Assembly (NCBI GenBank): GCA_023392635.1
Contig: JAEVYS010000043.1
Location: 1-14,778, forward strand
Source: Actinomycetes bacterium
GTDB taxonomy: Bacteria; Actinomycetota; Actinomycetes; Propionibacteriales; Propionibacteriaceae
Reading direction: 5' to 3'
DNA: 14,778 nt
Shown here piece by piece: positions 6,825 to 12,882 of this stretch. The notes under the pieces were generated by a model that worked only from the letters and a program-made list of their open reading frames with translations, did no database searches and was not told the DNA's origin. A program made the position numbers and the translations under genes. Within the stretch, counting starts at the first letter, position 1, and every line of letters begins with the position of its first letter.

Positions 6825-7249
6825 GCGGCCTCCTCCGCGGTGTGCATCAGGGTGGAGGTGGCGGTGCACAGGGCCTCCCCGCTGATGGTGGCCAGCTCGA
6901 CCGCGATGGTGAGGATCGCGGTCGCTCCGCGGGCACGGACCTTCTCGATCCTGAGGGTGGCCGTGACCTCGTCGCCGGCCCGGAGCGGACGCTGCCACAC
7001 GAAGCGCTGGTCGACGTGCACGGTGCGGCTCAGGCTGAGCGACAGGTCGGGGTCGGCGAACATCGCGTCCCACGCAGCGGAGGACAGCACCACCGCGAAC
7101 GTCGGCGGCGCGACCGGGCTGTCACCGGCGTAGGCGGGGTTGTCGCCGTCTCCGAGCGCTGCGGCGAACTCGGCGATCTTCGCCCGGCTCACCTCGTACG
7201 GTGCCGTGGCCGGGTAGCTGCGTCCGACGTGGTCTTCGCTGATCGGCAT
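6821..7249 (-). CDS. MaoC-like dehydratase N-terminal-type subunit, HadA-like
   Basis: The 142-residue protein resembles the FAS1-like/MaoC N-terminal dehydratase domain (HadA type), a hot-dog fold that lacks the Asp-His hydratase motif and forms the acyl-chain-binding half of a heterodimer. Visible traits are PYEVSRAKIAEFAAALGDGDNPAY near the N terminus, VAPPTFAVVLSSAAWD (46-61) and VHVDQRFVWQRPLRAGDEVT, typical of the family. It overlaps the HadB-like gene by four bases, consistent with equimolar subunits. The ATG at 7247-7249 has no strong ribosome-binding site and starts 16 bases after the hydrolase stop, so reinitiation after the upstream gene is likely. Confidence 0.86.
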   Translation of the reverse strand: MPISEDHVGRSYPATAPYEVSRAKIAEFAAALGDGDNPAYAGDSPVAPPTFAVVLSSAAWDAMFADPDLSLSLSRTVHVDQRFVWQRPLRAGDEVTATLRIEKVRARGATAILTIAVELATISGEALCTATSTLMHTAEEAA

Positions 7250-7265
7250 GGGCCCAGACTAACGG

Positions 7266-7841
7266 TCAGCGTTGGGCGAGGAAGTCGAGCACGCGCCGGG
7301 TCAGCAGTTCGGCGGCCTCGCGGCGGTAGGACGGCAGGCTGGAGTCGGCGAAGTAGTGCTGGTCGCCCGGGTACAGGAACAGCTCGACCGGTGCCCCGGA
7401 CCCCACCAGTTCGCGCGCGGCGTCGAGGTCACCCTCGTCGGTGAACAGCGGGTCGGCGTCCATGCCGTGCACCTGTCCCGGCACGCCCTCGGGCCAGGAG
7501 CCGAACTCCGAGGCGGGCACGCAGGAGTAGCAGAGCACCGCTCCCTGCGCGCCCGGACGGGTCTGGGCGAGCATCTGGGCGGCCACCACCCCGAGGGAGA
7601 ACCCGACATAGACGAGACCGTCGGGCAGGGGGTCGGCCTCGGCCGCAGCGCGTCGGAGGAACGCGCCGAAGCCGCCGGTCTCCTCCACGTGTGCGAGGCC
7701 GGCGTCGATACTGTCGAAGGTGTGCCCACCGAACAGGTCGGGGGCGTGGACGGTGTGGCCGGCGGCACGCAGCGTCTCGGCGAACGTGCGCACGCCCTCG
7801 GTCAGGCCGATCGCGTGGTGGAAGAGCAATACCTCAGCCAT
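7266..7841 (-). CDS. Dienelactone-hydrolase-family alpha/beta hydrolase
   Basis: This 191-residue protein has the short alpha/beta-hydrolase fold of the dienelactone hydrolase family. Expected elements are present: EVLLFHHAIGLTEG at the first strand, HTVHAPDLFGGHTF, the nucleophile elbow GFSLG, HGMDADPLF with the likely acid, and PGDQHYFADSS with the catalytic His. The nucleophile is Ser, not the Cys of classical dienelactone hydrolases (GxCxG), so it may be an esterase; its substrate is unknown. The ATG at 7839-7841 is preceded by AGGAGG, the best ribosome-binding site in this cluster, and it leads the run hydrolase-hadAB-murB-aminotransferase. Confidence 0.82.
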   Translation of the reverse strand: MAEVLLFHHAIGLTEGVRTFAETLRAAGHTVHAPDLFGGHTFDSIDAGLAHVEETGGFGAFLRRAAAEADPLPDGLVYVGFSLGVVAAQMLAQTRPGAQGAVLCYSCVPASEFGSWPEGVPGQVHGMDADPLFTDEGDLDAARELVGSGAPVELFLYPGDQHYFADSSLPSYRREAAELLTRRVLDFLAQR

Positions 7842-7867
7842 GGGGCCTCCTGTTCTGGTCGTCCCCC

Positions 7868-7895
7868 AACGTAACCAGTGGCCCCGACAATGCAA
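7868..7895 (-). promoter_or_regulatory. Candidate promoter for the hydrolase-hadAB-murB operon
   Basis: On the minus strand TTGCAT (7890-7895) and TACGTT (7868-7873) lie 16 bases apart, directly after the rpmG terminator stem. The predicted start is near 7861, about 20 bases before the hydrolase ATG and upstream of its AGGAGG. Pattern match only, but position is right for a new transcription unit. Confidence 0.4.
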
Positions 7896-7925
7896 CGAAG
7901 CCGCCCGGGTTCACGGGCGGCTTCG
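7896..7925 (-). terminator. rpmG terminator hairpin
   Basis: The arms CGAAGCCGCCCG and CGGGCGGCTTCG are exact 12-base reverse complements around a six-base loop. On the minus strand the stem begins 13 bases after the rpmG stop and is followed by TTGCATTGT, a weak T-rich tail. It separates the tRNA-Thr/tRNA-Met/rpmG unit from the hydrolase operon. Confidence 0.8.
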
Positions 7926-7938
7926 GTGAGGAAGAGGG

Positions 7939-8109
7939 TCAGCGGGTCTCGCGGTGCGCGGTGTGCGCGTGGCACTTCGGGCAGAACTTCTTCAACTCCA
8001 TGCGATCGGGGTCGTTGCGCCGATTCTTCTTGGTGATGTAGTTGCGTTCCTTGCACTGCGTGCACGCCAGGGTGATCTTCGGCCGGATGTCGGCTTGCTT
8101 CTTGGCCAT
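7939..8109 (-). CDS. rpmG: 50S ribosomal protein L33
   Basis: The 56-residue protein contains ITLACTQCKERNYITKKN and LKKFCPKCHAHTAHRETR, the L33 pattern. L33 lies near the E site of the large subunit. It has four zinc-ligand cysteines (C16, C19, C43, C46), so it is the zinc-binding C+ form; many Actinobacteria also carry a Cys-less paralogue elsewhere that replaces it under zinc shortage. The ATG at 8107-8109 is preceded by AGAAGGA. It follows tRNA-Met by 36 bases and a strong hairpin closes the unit downstream. Confidence 0.96.
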   Translation of the reverse strand: MAKKQADIRPKITLACTQCKERNYITKKNRRNDPDRMELKKFCPKCHAHTAHRETR

Positions 8110-8145
8110 CAGATTCCTTCTCTCCTACGAACAGTTCCCAATCGG

Positions 8146-8218
8146 TAGCGGGAGCGGGACTTGAACCCGCGACACAGCGATTATGAGCCGCTTGCTCTAC
8201 CGCCTGAGCTATCCCGCC
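8146..8218 (-). tRNA. metT: tRNA-Met (anticodon CAT), probably elongator
   Basis: The minus strand gives acceptor GGCGGGA/TCCCGCT (first pair G-T), D stem GCTC/GAGC, anticodon stem AGCGG/TCGCT around CTCATAA, and T stem GCGGG/CCCGC around TTCAAGT. The anticodon is CAT. The first acceptor pair is not the mismatch typical of initiator tRNA, and position between tRNA-Thr and rpmG matches elongator tRNA-Met in Actinobacteria; a lysidine-modified tRNA-Ile is less likely. CCA is not encoded. Confidence 0.94.
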
Positions 8219-8279
8219 CCAGGTCCGGATCTCCAGTATGCCTGGGCGACGGGCGGTAACTCCGTCTCTCCGAACGCAG

Positions 8280-8352
8280 AGCCCCCATGCGGAATCGAAC
8301 CGCAGACCTTCTCCTTACCATGGAGACGCTCTGCCGACTGAGCTATAGGGGC
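8280..8352 (-). tRNA. thrT: tRNA-Thr (anticodon GGT)
   Basis: The minus strand folds with acceptor GCCCCTA/TGGGGGC, D stem GCTC/GAGC, anticodon stem TCTCC/GGAGA around ATGGTAA, and T stem TGCGG/CCGCA around TTCGATT. The anticodon GGT reads ACC and ACT. The discriminator is T and CCA is not encoded. It heads the tRNA-Thr, tRNA-Met, rpmG unit. Confidence 0.97.
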
Positions 8353-8365
8353 CGGACGGGGCATG

Positions 8366-8395
8366 ACACTACCCCACGAGTGAGGCCGTCCCCAA
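8366..8395 (-). promoter_or_regulatory. Candidate promoter of the tRNA-Thr/tRNA-Met/rpmG unit
   Basis: On the minus strand TTGGGG (8390-8395) and TAGTGT (8366-8371) are 18 bases apart, placing the transcript start about seven bases before the tRNA 5' end. It lies in the 66-base gap after the DUF1707 gene stop. Pattern match only. Confidence 0.4.
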
Positions 8396-8418
8396 ATCGG
8401 CCCCGGCCGACCGCCCCG

Positions 8419-9111
8419 TCAGCGCAGGTCGTCGGCGTTGGGCATTTCCGGATGCTGCTCGACCCAGTCGGTCAGGGCGCGCGGACCGGGGCCGAGTTGC
8501 CGCCTGGCGGGACGCCGTCCGCGCGGTGCCGTGGCCTTGACGCTGACCGAGCCCAGGCCGGCCGAGCCGTGGAGGACGAGCAGTGGCATGCCGGGAGCGG
8601 GCTCCTGCTGTGCGCGGTTGCGCACCGATCCCCAGCCCTTGGAGACGGCGTTGGTGTCGACCCCCCAGCCCTCGGGCACGACCAGCCGGACGCGCCCCGC
8701 CCCGCCGCTCACCTCGATGTCGACGACCGGCACCGTGCAGGTCGCCTCCCGGAAGTCCAGGCGGACGGAGCCGAAGTCGCCACTGAGCCGGAGGTAGGGC
8801 GGCACCTCCCACGGACCCGACCGCCTCTCGCTGCTGGCACCGCCGGAGAGGACCATCGGATTGCGCTGGTCCCAGCCCGGGCGCGCCGGCGGCTGCTCCG
8901 GCCGCCCCAGCAGCGCCCGCGACGGCGGCACGACCGGCAGGTCGGCCACCAAGCGGTCCAGGTCGGCGTAGGTGAGGGCTGCCTGCACGCCCGCGGTGCG
9001 CTGGGAGAGTTCGTCGGCCGTGATCCGGCCGTCGACGGCGGCCTGCTGGGGGAGGCCCACCACGGTGGAGCGGTCGGTGTTCCCGATGCGCAGGAGCCCG
9101 GGGTCGGTCAT
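8419..9111 (-). CDS. DUF1707 SHOCT-like domain protein with LiaF-type C-terminal domain
   Basis: The 230-residue protein begins with a DUF1707 domain (about 6-59): LLRIGNTDRSTVVG, GRITADELSQRT and the closing DLDRLVADLP. A Pro/Arg-rich linker follows. Residues about 100-195 are beta-rich (LRLSGDFGSVRLDF, VDIEVSGGAGRVRLVVPEGWGV, HGSAGLGSVSV), resembling the cell-wall-active antibiotic response (LiaF C-terminal) fold often attached to DUF1707. No signal peptide or membrane segment is visible, so it should be cytosolic. The ATG at 9109-9111 overlaps the glycosylase stop as ATGA and lacks its own clear ribosome-binding site, pointing to coupled translation. Its function is unknown; the link to the upstream repair genes may be only positional. 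Confidence 0.75.
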   Translation of the reverse strand: MTDPGLLRIGNTDRSTVVGLPQQAAVDGRITADELSQRTAGVQAALTYADLDRLVADLPVVPPSRALLGRPEQPPARPGWDQRNPMVLSGGASSERRSGPWEVPPYLRLSGDFGSVRLDFREATCTVPVVDIEVSGGAGRVRLVVPEGWGVDTNAVSKGWGSVRNRAQQEPAPGMPLLVLHGSAGLGSVSVKATAPRGRRPARRQLGPGPRALTDWVEQHPEMPNADDLR

Positions 9112-9908
9112 GCCAGCATCGTACGTCCCGCCAGGCGGGCCGCGGTCGCGAACACCTCGTCGAGCATCGGGACGGTCAGCCGGCCGGTGAACGTGTTCTG
9201 CTGGCTCGGGTGGTAGCAGCCCAGCAGCGTGAGCGCGCCGACCTGCGCGGTCGCGCCGTGCCCGAAACGCGGCCGAGGTCTGGGTAACGCAGCTCCGCCG
9301 GCGGCGAGGTGCCGCAGGGCCGCGTCCCAGGCGAAGCCACCCAGGCACAGGACCACCCGGACGTGGGGCAGCTGGGCGAGTTCCGCATCCAGCCACGGCG
9401 CGCAGGTGTCCCGCTCCTGGGGGGTCGGGCGGTTGTCCGGCGGGGCGCAACGGACGGCGGCGACGATCCGCGCACCACGCAACTGCTGGCCGTCGCCGGC
9501 GGCCGTCGAGGTAGGGAGGGCGGCCAGGCCGGCGCGGTGCAGGGCCGCGAACAGCCAGTCGCCACTGCGGTCGCCGGTGAACACACGCCCGGTCCGGTTG
9601 CCGCCGTGAGCGGCCGGGGCCAGCCCGAGCACGACGAGCCAGGGGTCCGGGTCGCCCCAGCCGGGGACCGGCCGGCCCCAGTACGGCTCCGCGGCGTAGG
9701 CCGCGCGCTTCTGGGTGGCGACCGCCTCCCGCCACGCCACCAGTCGCGGGCACGCGCGGCACACGCTGACCCGGGCGTCCAGTTCAGGCAGGTCGCAACC
9801 GCGGGACAGCTCATCCACCTCAGTAGGGCTGGTGGCCACCGGGGTGGACGCGTCCGCCGGGTCGGAGGGCCAGCCGGTGCCCGGTCGGACCGGCGATGAG
9901 GAGCTCAC
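9108..9908 (-). CDS. Family 5 uracil-DNA glycosylase (UdgB type)
   Basis: The protein (266 residues from the chosen start) should excise uracil and probably other deaminated bases from DNA. It has the iron-sulphur UDG layout: CRACPRLVAWRE (C50, C53), WGRPVPGWGDP, motif A GLAPAAHGGNRTG, GDRSGDWLFAALHRAG, VRCAPPDNRPTPQERDTC (two further cluster Cys), CLGGFAWDAAL, and motif B CYHPSQQNTFTGR. Motif A has Ala where families 1 and 4 use a polar catalytic residue, a mark of family 5. The GTG at 9906-9908 overlaps the upstream stop as GTGA; the conserved part begins near residue 38, so a later start such as the GTG of VDELSRGCDL cannot be excluded. Part of an ATL-UDG-DUF1707 run. Confidence 0.88.
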   Translation of the reverse strand: MSSSSPVRPGTGWPSDPADASTPVATSPTEVDELSRGCDLPELDARVSVCRACPRLVAWREAVATQKRAAYAAEPYWGRPVPGWGDPDPWLVVLGLAPAAHGGNRTGRVFTGDRSGDWLFAALHRAGLAALPTSTAAGDGQQLRGARIVAAVRCAPPDNRPTPQERDTCAPWLDAELAQLPHVRVVLCLGGFAWDAALRHLAAGGAALPRPRPRFGHGATAQVGALTLLGCYHPSQQNTFTGRLTVPMLDEVFATAARLAGRTMLA

Positions 9909-10198
9909 TCCAGTGCCGCCCGGTGTCGCCCCAGGTCGACCCGCCCACCGCGGGCGGGCACGCCCTCCTCCGCGAGGTGCCGGGAACCCTCTGCGACCAG
10001 TGGGGGTGCGATCGTGCCGTCGGCACGGACGACCCGCCACCAGCACGTCTCGCCGCCGCTGGCCGCCAGTACCCGGGCCACCAGGCGTGGACCGCAGCCG
10101 ACCACCCTGGCGATGTCGCCGTAGGTGCTCACCTGGCCGGCGGGGATCGCGTCCGTCGCGAGCAGGATGCTGTCGGCCAGCTCAGCCATCGTCGCCAT
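9905..10198 (-). CDS. Alkyltransferase-like (ATL) DNA damage-binding protein
   Basis: The 97-residue protein matches the DNA-binding domain of O6-alkylguanine-DNA alkyltransferase: AIPAGQVSTYGDIARVVG (Y26 in the helix-turn-helix, R38 as candidate Arg finger), then an active-site segment GGETCWWRVVRADG. In true MGMT this reads PCHRV; here Trp53 stands where the methyl-acceptor Cys should be and Trp54 replaces His, so it cannot accept alkyl groups in the usual way. ATL proteins of this kind flip and bind O6-alkylguanine and pass the lesion to nucleotide excision repair. A Cys (C52) sits one residue early, where Pro is usual. The ATG at 10196-10198 follows TAAGGT by six bases, so a leaderless transcript is possible. 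Confidence 0.85.
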   Translation of the reverse strand: MATMAELADSILLATDAIPAGQVSTYGDIARVVGCGPRLVARVLAASGGETCWWRVVRADGTIAPPLVAEGSRHLAEEGVPARGGRVDLGRHRAALE

Positions 10199-10246
10199 GG
10201 CAGCACCTTAGGCCCGCGCCTACGGTGGAGGTGAAGGGAGCTGACC
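10199..10246. promoter_or_regulatory. Divergent promoter region, ATL / fumC
   Basis: Only 48 bases separate the two divergent starts. On the minus strand TAAGGT (10205-10210) ends six bases before the ATL ATG, the spacing expected for a leaderless message. On the plus strand TACGGT (10221-10226) is a TANNNT -10 about 20 bases before the fumC ATG, whose ribosome-binding site is AAGGGAG (10234-10240). No convincing -35 box is seen on either strand. Confidence 0.4.
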
Positions 10247-11635
10247 ATGACGGAATTCCGGATCGAGCACGACACCATGGGAGAGGTCAGGGTGCCGGCG
10301 GACGCGCTGTACGCGGCCCAGACGCAACGAGCGGTGGAGAACTTCCCGATCTCGGGACGCCCACTGTCCGCCCATCACATCGCCGCGCTCGCGCAGGTCA
10401 AGCGGGCGGCCGCCATCGCCAACGCCGAACTCGGCGTGCTGCCGCAGCCGGTGGCCGACGCGATCGTGGCGGCGGCCGACGAGGTCATCGACGGGCGGCA
10501 CGACGACCAGTTCCCGATCGACGTCTTCCAGACCGGCTCGGGCACGTCGTCCAACATGAACACCAACGAGGTGCTCGCGACCCTCGCGTCCCGCAGCCTC
10601 GGCCAGGCGGTGCACCCCAACGACCACGTGAACGCCTCGCAGTCCTCCAATGACGTCTTCCCTTCCTCGATCCATGTGGCCGCCGTCCAGGCGATCACCG
10701 CCGAGCTCCTGCCCGCGCTCGACGTGCTGGCCGCAGCGCTGGAGCGCAAGGCCACCGAGTTCGCGGACGTGGTCAAGTCCGGACGCACCCACCTGATGGA
10801 CGCCACCCCGATCACCCTGGGTCAGGAGTTCTCCGGCTACGCCACGCAGGTGCGCTACGGGGTCGAGCGGGTTCGGGCCACACTCCCCCGCCTCAGCGAG
10901 TTGCCCCTCGGCGGCACCGCGGTGGGCACCGGTATCAACACCCCGCCCGGCTTCGCGTCCCGGGTGATCGAGCTGGTCGCCGAGCACACGGGACTGCCGC
11001 TGGTCGAGGCGCCCAACCATTTCGAGGCGCAGGCCGCGCAGGACTCGCTGGTGGAGGCGAGTGGTGCCCTGCGGACGGTGGCCGTGTCGCTGGTGAAGAT
11101 CGCCAACGACCTGCGCTGGATGGGCTCCGGCCCCCGCACGGGCCTGGGCGAACTGGCACTGCCCGACCTCCAGCCGGGCAGCTCGATCATGCCCGGGAAG
11201 GTGAACCCCGTCCTGCCGGAGGCGACCGTGATGGTGGCCGCCCAGGTGATCGGCAACGACGCGGCGATCACGTTCGCGGGCGCGCAGGGCAACTTCGACC
11301 TGCTGGTCATGCTGCCGGTGATGGCGCGCAACCTGCTCGAGTCGGTGACGCTGGTGGCCAACGTGTCGCGGCTTCTGGCCGAACGGTGCGTGGACGGCCT
11401 GGTCGCGAACGTCGAACGGTGCCGACAGCTCGCCGAGTCGTCCCCGTCCATCGTCACCCCGCTCAACCGGCTCATCGGCTACGAGGCCGCGGCAAAGATC
11501 GCCAAGCACTCGGTGGCCGCCGACCTCACGGTCGCCGAGGCCGCCCGCGACCTCGGCTACGTGGAACGGGGCGAGATCAGCGAGGAGGAGCTCACCACGG
11601 CGCTCGACGTCACGAGGATGACGGGACGGTCCTAG
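10247..11635 (+). CDS. fumC: Class II fumarate hydratase
   Basis: This 462-residue enzyme interconverts fumarate and L-malate in the TCA cycle as an iron-free homotetramer. It shows FRIEHDTMGEVRVPADALYAAQTQRA at the N terminus, TGSGTSSNMNTNEV (97-109), HPNDHVNASQSSNDVFPS, SGRTHLMDATPI with the catalytic His (H182), and the superfamily signature GSSIMPGKVNP (311-321) on the mobile loop with S312. SGRTHLMDATP and NTPPGF suit fumarase rather than aspartase or argininosuccinate lyase, and length matches FumC. The ATG is preceded by AAGGGAG. Its stop TAG lies within a CTAG shared with the convergent neighbour. Confidence 0.96.
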   Translation: MTEFRIEHDTMGEVRVPADALYAAQTQRAVENFPISGRPLSAHHIAALAQVKRAAAIANAELGVLPQPVADAIVAAADEVIDGRHDDQFPIDVFQTGSGTSSNMNTNEVLATLASRSLGQAVHPNDHVNASQSSNDVFPSSIHVAAVQAITAELLPALDVLAAALERKATEFADVVKSGRTHLMDATPITLGQEFSGYATQVRYGVERVRATLPRLSELPLGGTAVGTGINTPPGFASRVIELVAEHTGLPLVEAPNHFEAQAAQDSLVEASGALRTVAVSLVKIANDLRWMGSGPRTGLGELALPDLQPGSSIMPGKVNPVLPEATVMVAAQVIGNDAAITFAGAQGNFDLLVMLPVMARNLLESVTLVANVSRLLAERCVDGLVANVERCRQLAESSPSIVTPLNRLIGYEAAAKIAKHSVAADLTVAEAARDLGYVERGEISEEELTTALDVTRMTGRS

Positions 11636-12093
11636 TGCTCGGCCCCTCCCGGCCAGACGTAGGGCAGATCGTCCGGCACATCCGGGAACTGTGGGCCGTA
11701 GAACTCCGGGTCCTTGCGGACCAGGGAGGAGCGGTGGCTGAGGAGGAACGCCTCGTCGAACAGCCAGGCCGGCAGCGCGCCGGCGGCCTCCAGCTCTGCG
11801 TAGCTGCGGATCGGCCCGACGCCGGCGACGGCCAGGTCGGCGACGATCGTCGCGGCGCACGTGTCGTCGAACCCCTTCTCCACCCACACCTCGCAGATCG
11901 TGAGCCCGTAGCGCCCCAGCGCCTCCTCGTACCCCCGCCACATCTTCGCCGCCGGGTGGTGACGCCAGCCGTAGCCGGGCACGGTGAGCGCGCGCACCAC
12001 CTGGATCGCCTCGACACGCTGCTTGCCCAGGCGCTTGAGGTCGAGCGCGCGCGCAGAGGCTTCGAAGTCGGCGAACGGCAGGAAGGTCTGCAT
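11632..12093 (-). CDS. MSMEG_6728-family protein, Pyr_excise-like
   Basis: The 153-residue protein resembles an actinobacterial family (known as MSMEG_6728) related to the pyrimidine-dimer DNA glycosylase/T4 endonuclease V group. It starts MQTFLPFADFEASARALDLK, then RLGKQRVEAIQVVRAL, GYGWRHHPAAKMWRGYEEAL and YGLTICEVWVEKGFDDT, ending with LLSHRSSLVRKDPEFYGPQF. The early conserved RLGKQR block is characteristic. A glycosylase role is inferred from family relationship, not shown. The stop shares CTAG with the fumC stop. The ATG at 12091-12093 lacks a strong ribosome-binding site, and TAGAGT lies exactly six bases upstream, suggesting a leaderless transcript. Confidence 0.75.
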   Translation of the reverse strand: MQTFLPFADFEASARALDLKRLGKQRVEAIQVVRALTVPGYGWRHHPAAKMWRGYEEALGRYGLTICEVWVEKGFDDTCAATIVADLAVAGVGPIRSYAELEAAGALPAWLFDEAFLLSHRSSLVRKDPEFYGPQFPDVPDDLPYVWPGGAEH

Positions 12094-12144
12094 GCAAGGA
12101 CTCTAGGCCGGGCACGGAAGAGGGGTCTGGCAAGGGAGGATGCC

Positions 12145-12174
12145 GAAGGGCCTCCGGGAATCCGGAGGCCCTTC
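12145..12174 (-). terminator. Strong hairpin downstream of tRNA-Tyr
   Basis: The arms GAAGGGCCTCCGG (12145-12157) and CCGGAGGCCCTTC (12162-12174) are exact 13-base reverse complements around a GAAT loop. On the minus strand the stem begins ten bases after the tRNA-Tyr 3' end and probably ends that transcript. No T tract follows (GGCATCC), as is common in Actinobacteria. Confidence 0.75.
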
Positions 12175-12184
12175 AGGGTGTGCG

Positions 12185-12266
12185 TGGCAGGTGTAGGGTT
12201 CGAACCTACGTAGGCTTAGCCGACGGTTTTACAGACCGCTCCCTTTGGCCACTCGGGCAACCTGCC
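12185..12266 (-). tRNA. tyrT: tRNA-Tyr (anticodon GTA)
   Basis: The minus strand shows acceptor GGCAGGT/ACCTGCC, a class II D arm GCCCGAGTGGCCAAAGGG, anticodon stem GCGGT/ACCGT around CTGTAAA, a long variable arm with GGCT/AGCC, and T stem GTAGG/CCTAC around TTCGAAC. Anticodon GTA and long variable arm identify bacterial tRNA-Tyr. Discriminator A; CCA is not encoded. Confidence 0.97.
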
Positions 12267-12360
12267 GTGCCGGGACACCATAGCAAAACGGCGTCCCCGC
12301 AATCGAATCGGCGCGAGCGTGTGCGCCACAATGGGTGCCTACCCGAGGCAGGAGAAGCAG
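12267..12360. promoter_or_regulatory. Divergent control region, tRNA-Tyr / yajQ
   Basis: On the minus strand TATGGT (12277-12282) is a good -10 for tRNA-Tyr, giving a start just before the mature 5' end; the best -35 guess, TTCGAT, is 19 bases upstream. On the plus strand yajQ has AGGAGAAG as ribosome-binding site but only a weak -10 candidate, CACAAT, near 12328. Nothing else is visible in this gap. Confidence 0.35.
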
Positions 12361-12852
12361 GTGGCCGCAGAGAACTCTTTCGACATCGTCAGCAAGGTCG
12401 ACCGCCAGGAGGTCGAGAACGCCCTGAACATGGCGGCGAAGGAGGTGCGCACGCGGTTCGACTTCAAGGGCACCGACGCCTCGATCAAGGCCTCCGGCGA
12501 CGCGTTCGAGATGGAGGCCAACGGCGAGGAGCGGGTCAAGGCGATCCTCGACGTGTTCCAGACGATGCTGGTGCGGCGAAAGATCGACCTGAAGGCACTG
12601 GACGCCGGTGAGCCCCGCCTCTCGGGCAAGCTGTGGAAGATCACCGCTTCGGTGAAGCAGGGCATCAGCAGCGAGAACGCCCGCAAGGTGGCCAAGCTCA
12701 TCCGCGACGAGGGGCCCAAGGGGATCCGCACCCAGGTCCAGGGCGAGGAACTGCGCGTGTTCGGGAAGAAGCGGGACGACCTGCAGGCCGTCCAGCAGCT
12801 GGTGAAGGGCGCCGACCTCGACTTCGCGGTGCAGTTCGACAACTATCGATGA
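12361..12852 (+). CDS. YajQ family nucleotide-binding protein
   Basis: The 163-residue protein is a clear YajQ (DUF520) member: NSFDIVSKVDRQEVENALNMAAKEVRTRFDFKG at the N terminus, GDAFEMEANGEERVKAILDVFQTMLVRRKIDLKAL, GKLWKITASVKQGISSENARKVAKLIRDEGPKGIRTQVQGEELRV and the final DLDFAVQFDNYR. The fold is two RNP-like domains; family members bind nucleic acid or nucleotides, and in Xanthomonas one binds cyclic di-GMP, but a role here is not known. I chose the GTG at 12361 because AGGAGAAG precedes it and the family length results; an ATG 42 bases upstream gives a non-conserved extension. Confidence 0.94.
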   Translation: MAAENSFDIVSKVDRQEVENALNMAAKEVRTRFDFKGTDASIKASGDAFEMEANGEERVKAILDVFQTMLVRRKIDLKALDAGEPRLSGKLWKITASVKQGISSENARKVAKLIRDEGPKGIRTQVQGEELRVFGKKRDDLQAVQQLVKGADLDFAVQFDNYR

Positions 12853-12882
12853 GGCGCCACCGCAGTCCGGCGGGCCGCTGAC

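Noticed and set aside
8383..8418. Possible terminator after the DUF1707 gene (GGCCGGGGCCGATTTGGGG region)
   Set aside because: No convincing stem-loop with a tail; the same bases are better explained as the -35 region of the tRNA-Thr promoter.
10220..12133. 637-codon open frame on the minus strand, antisense to all of fumC
   Set aside because: Its product is Arg/Gly/His-rich with no recognisable domain, while fumC on the other strand has every family motif. Long antisense frames are expected in DNA of this GC content.
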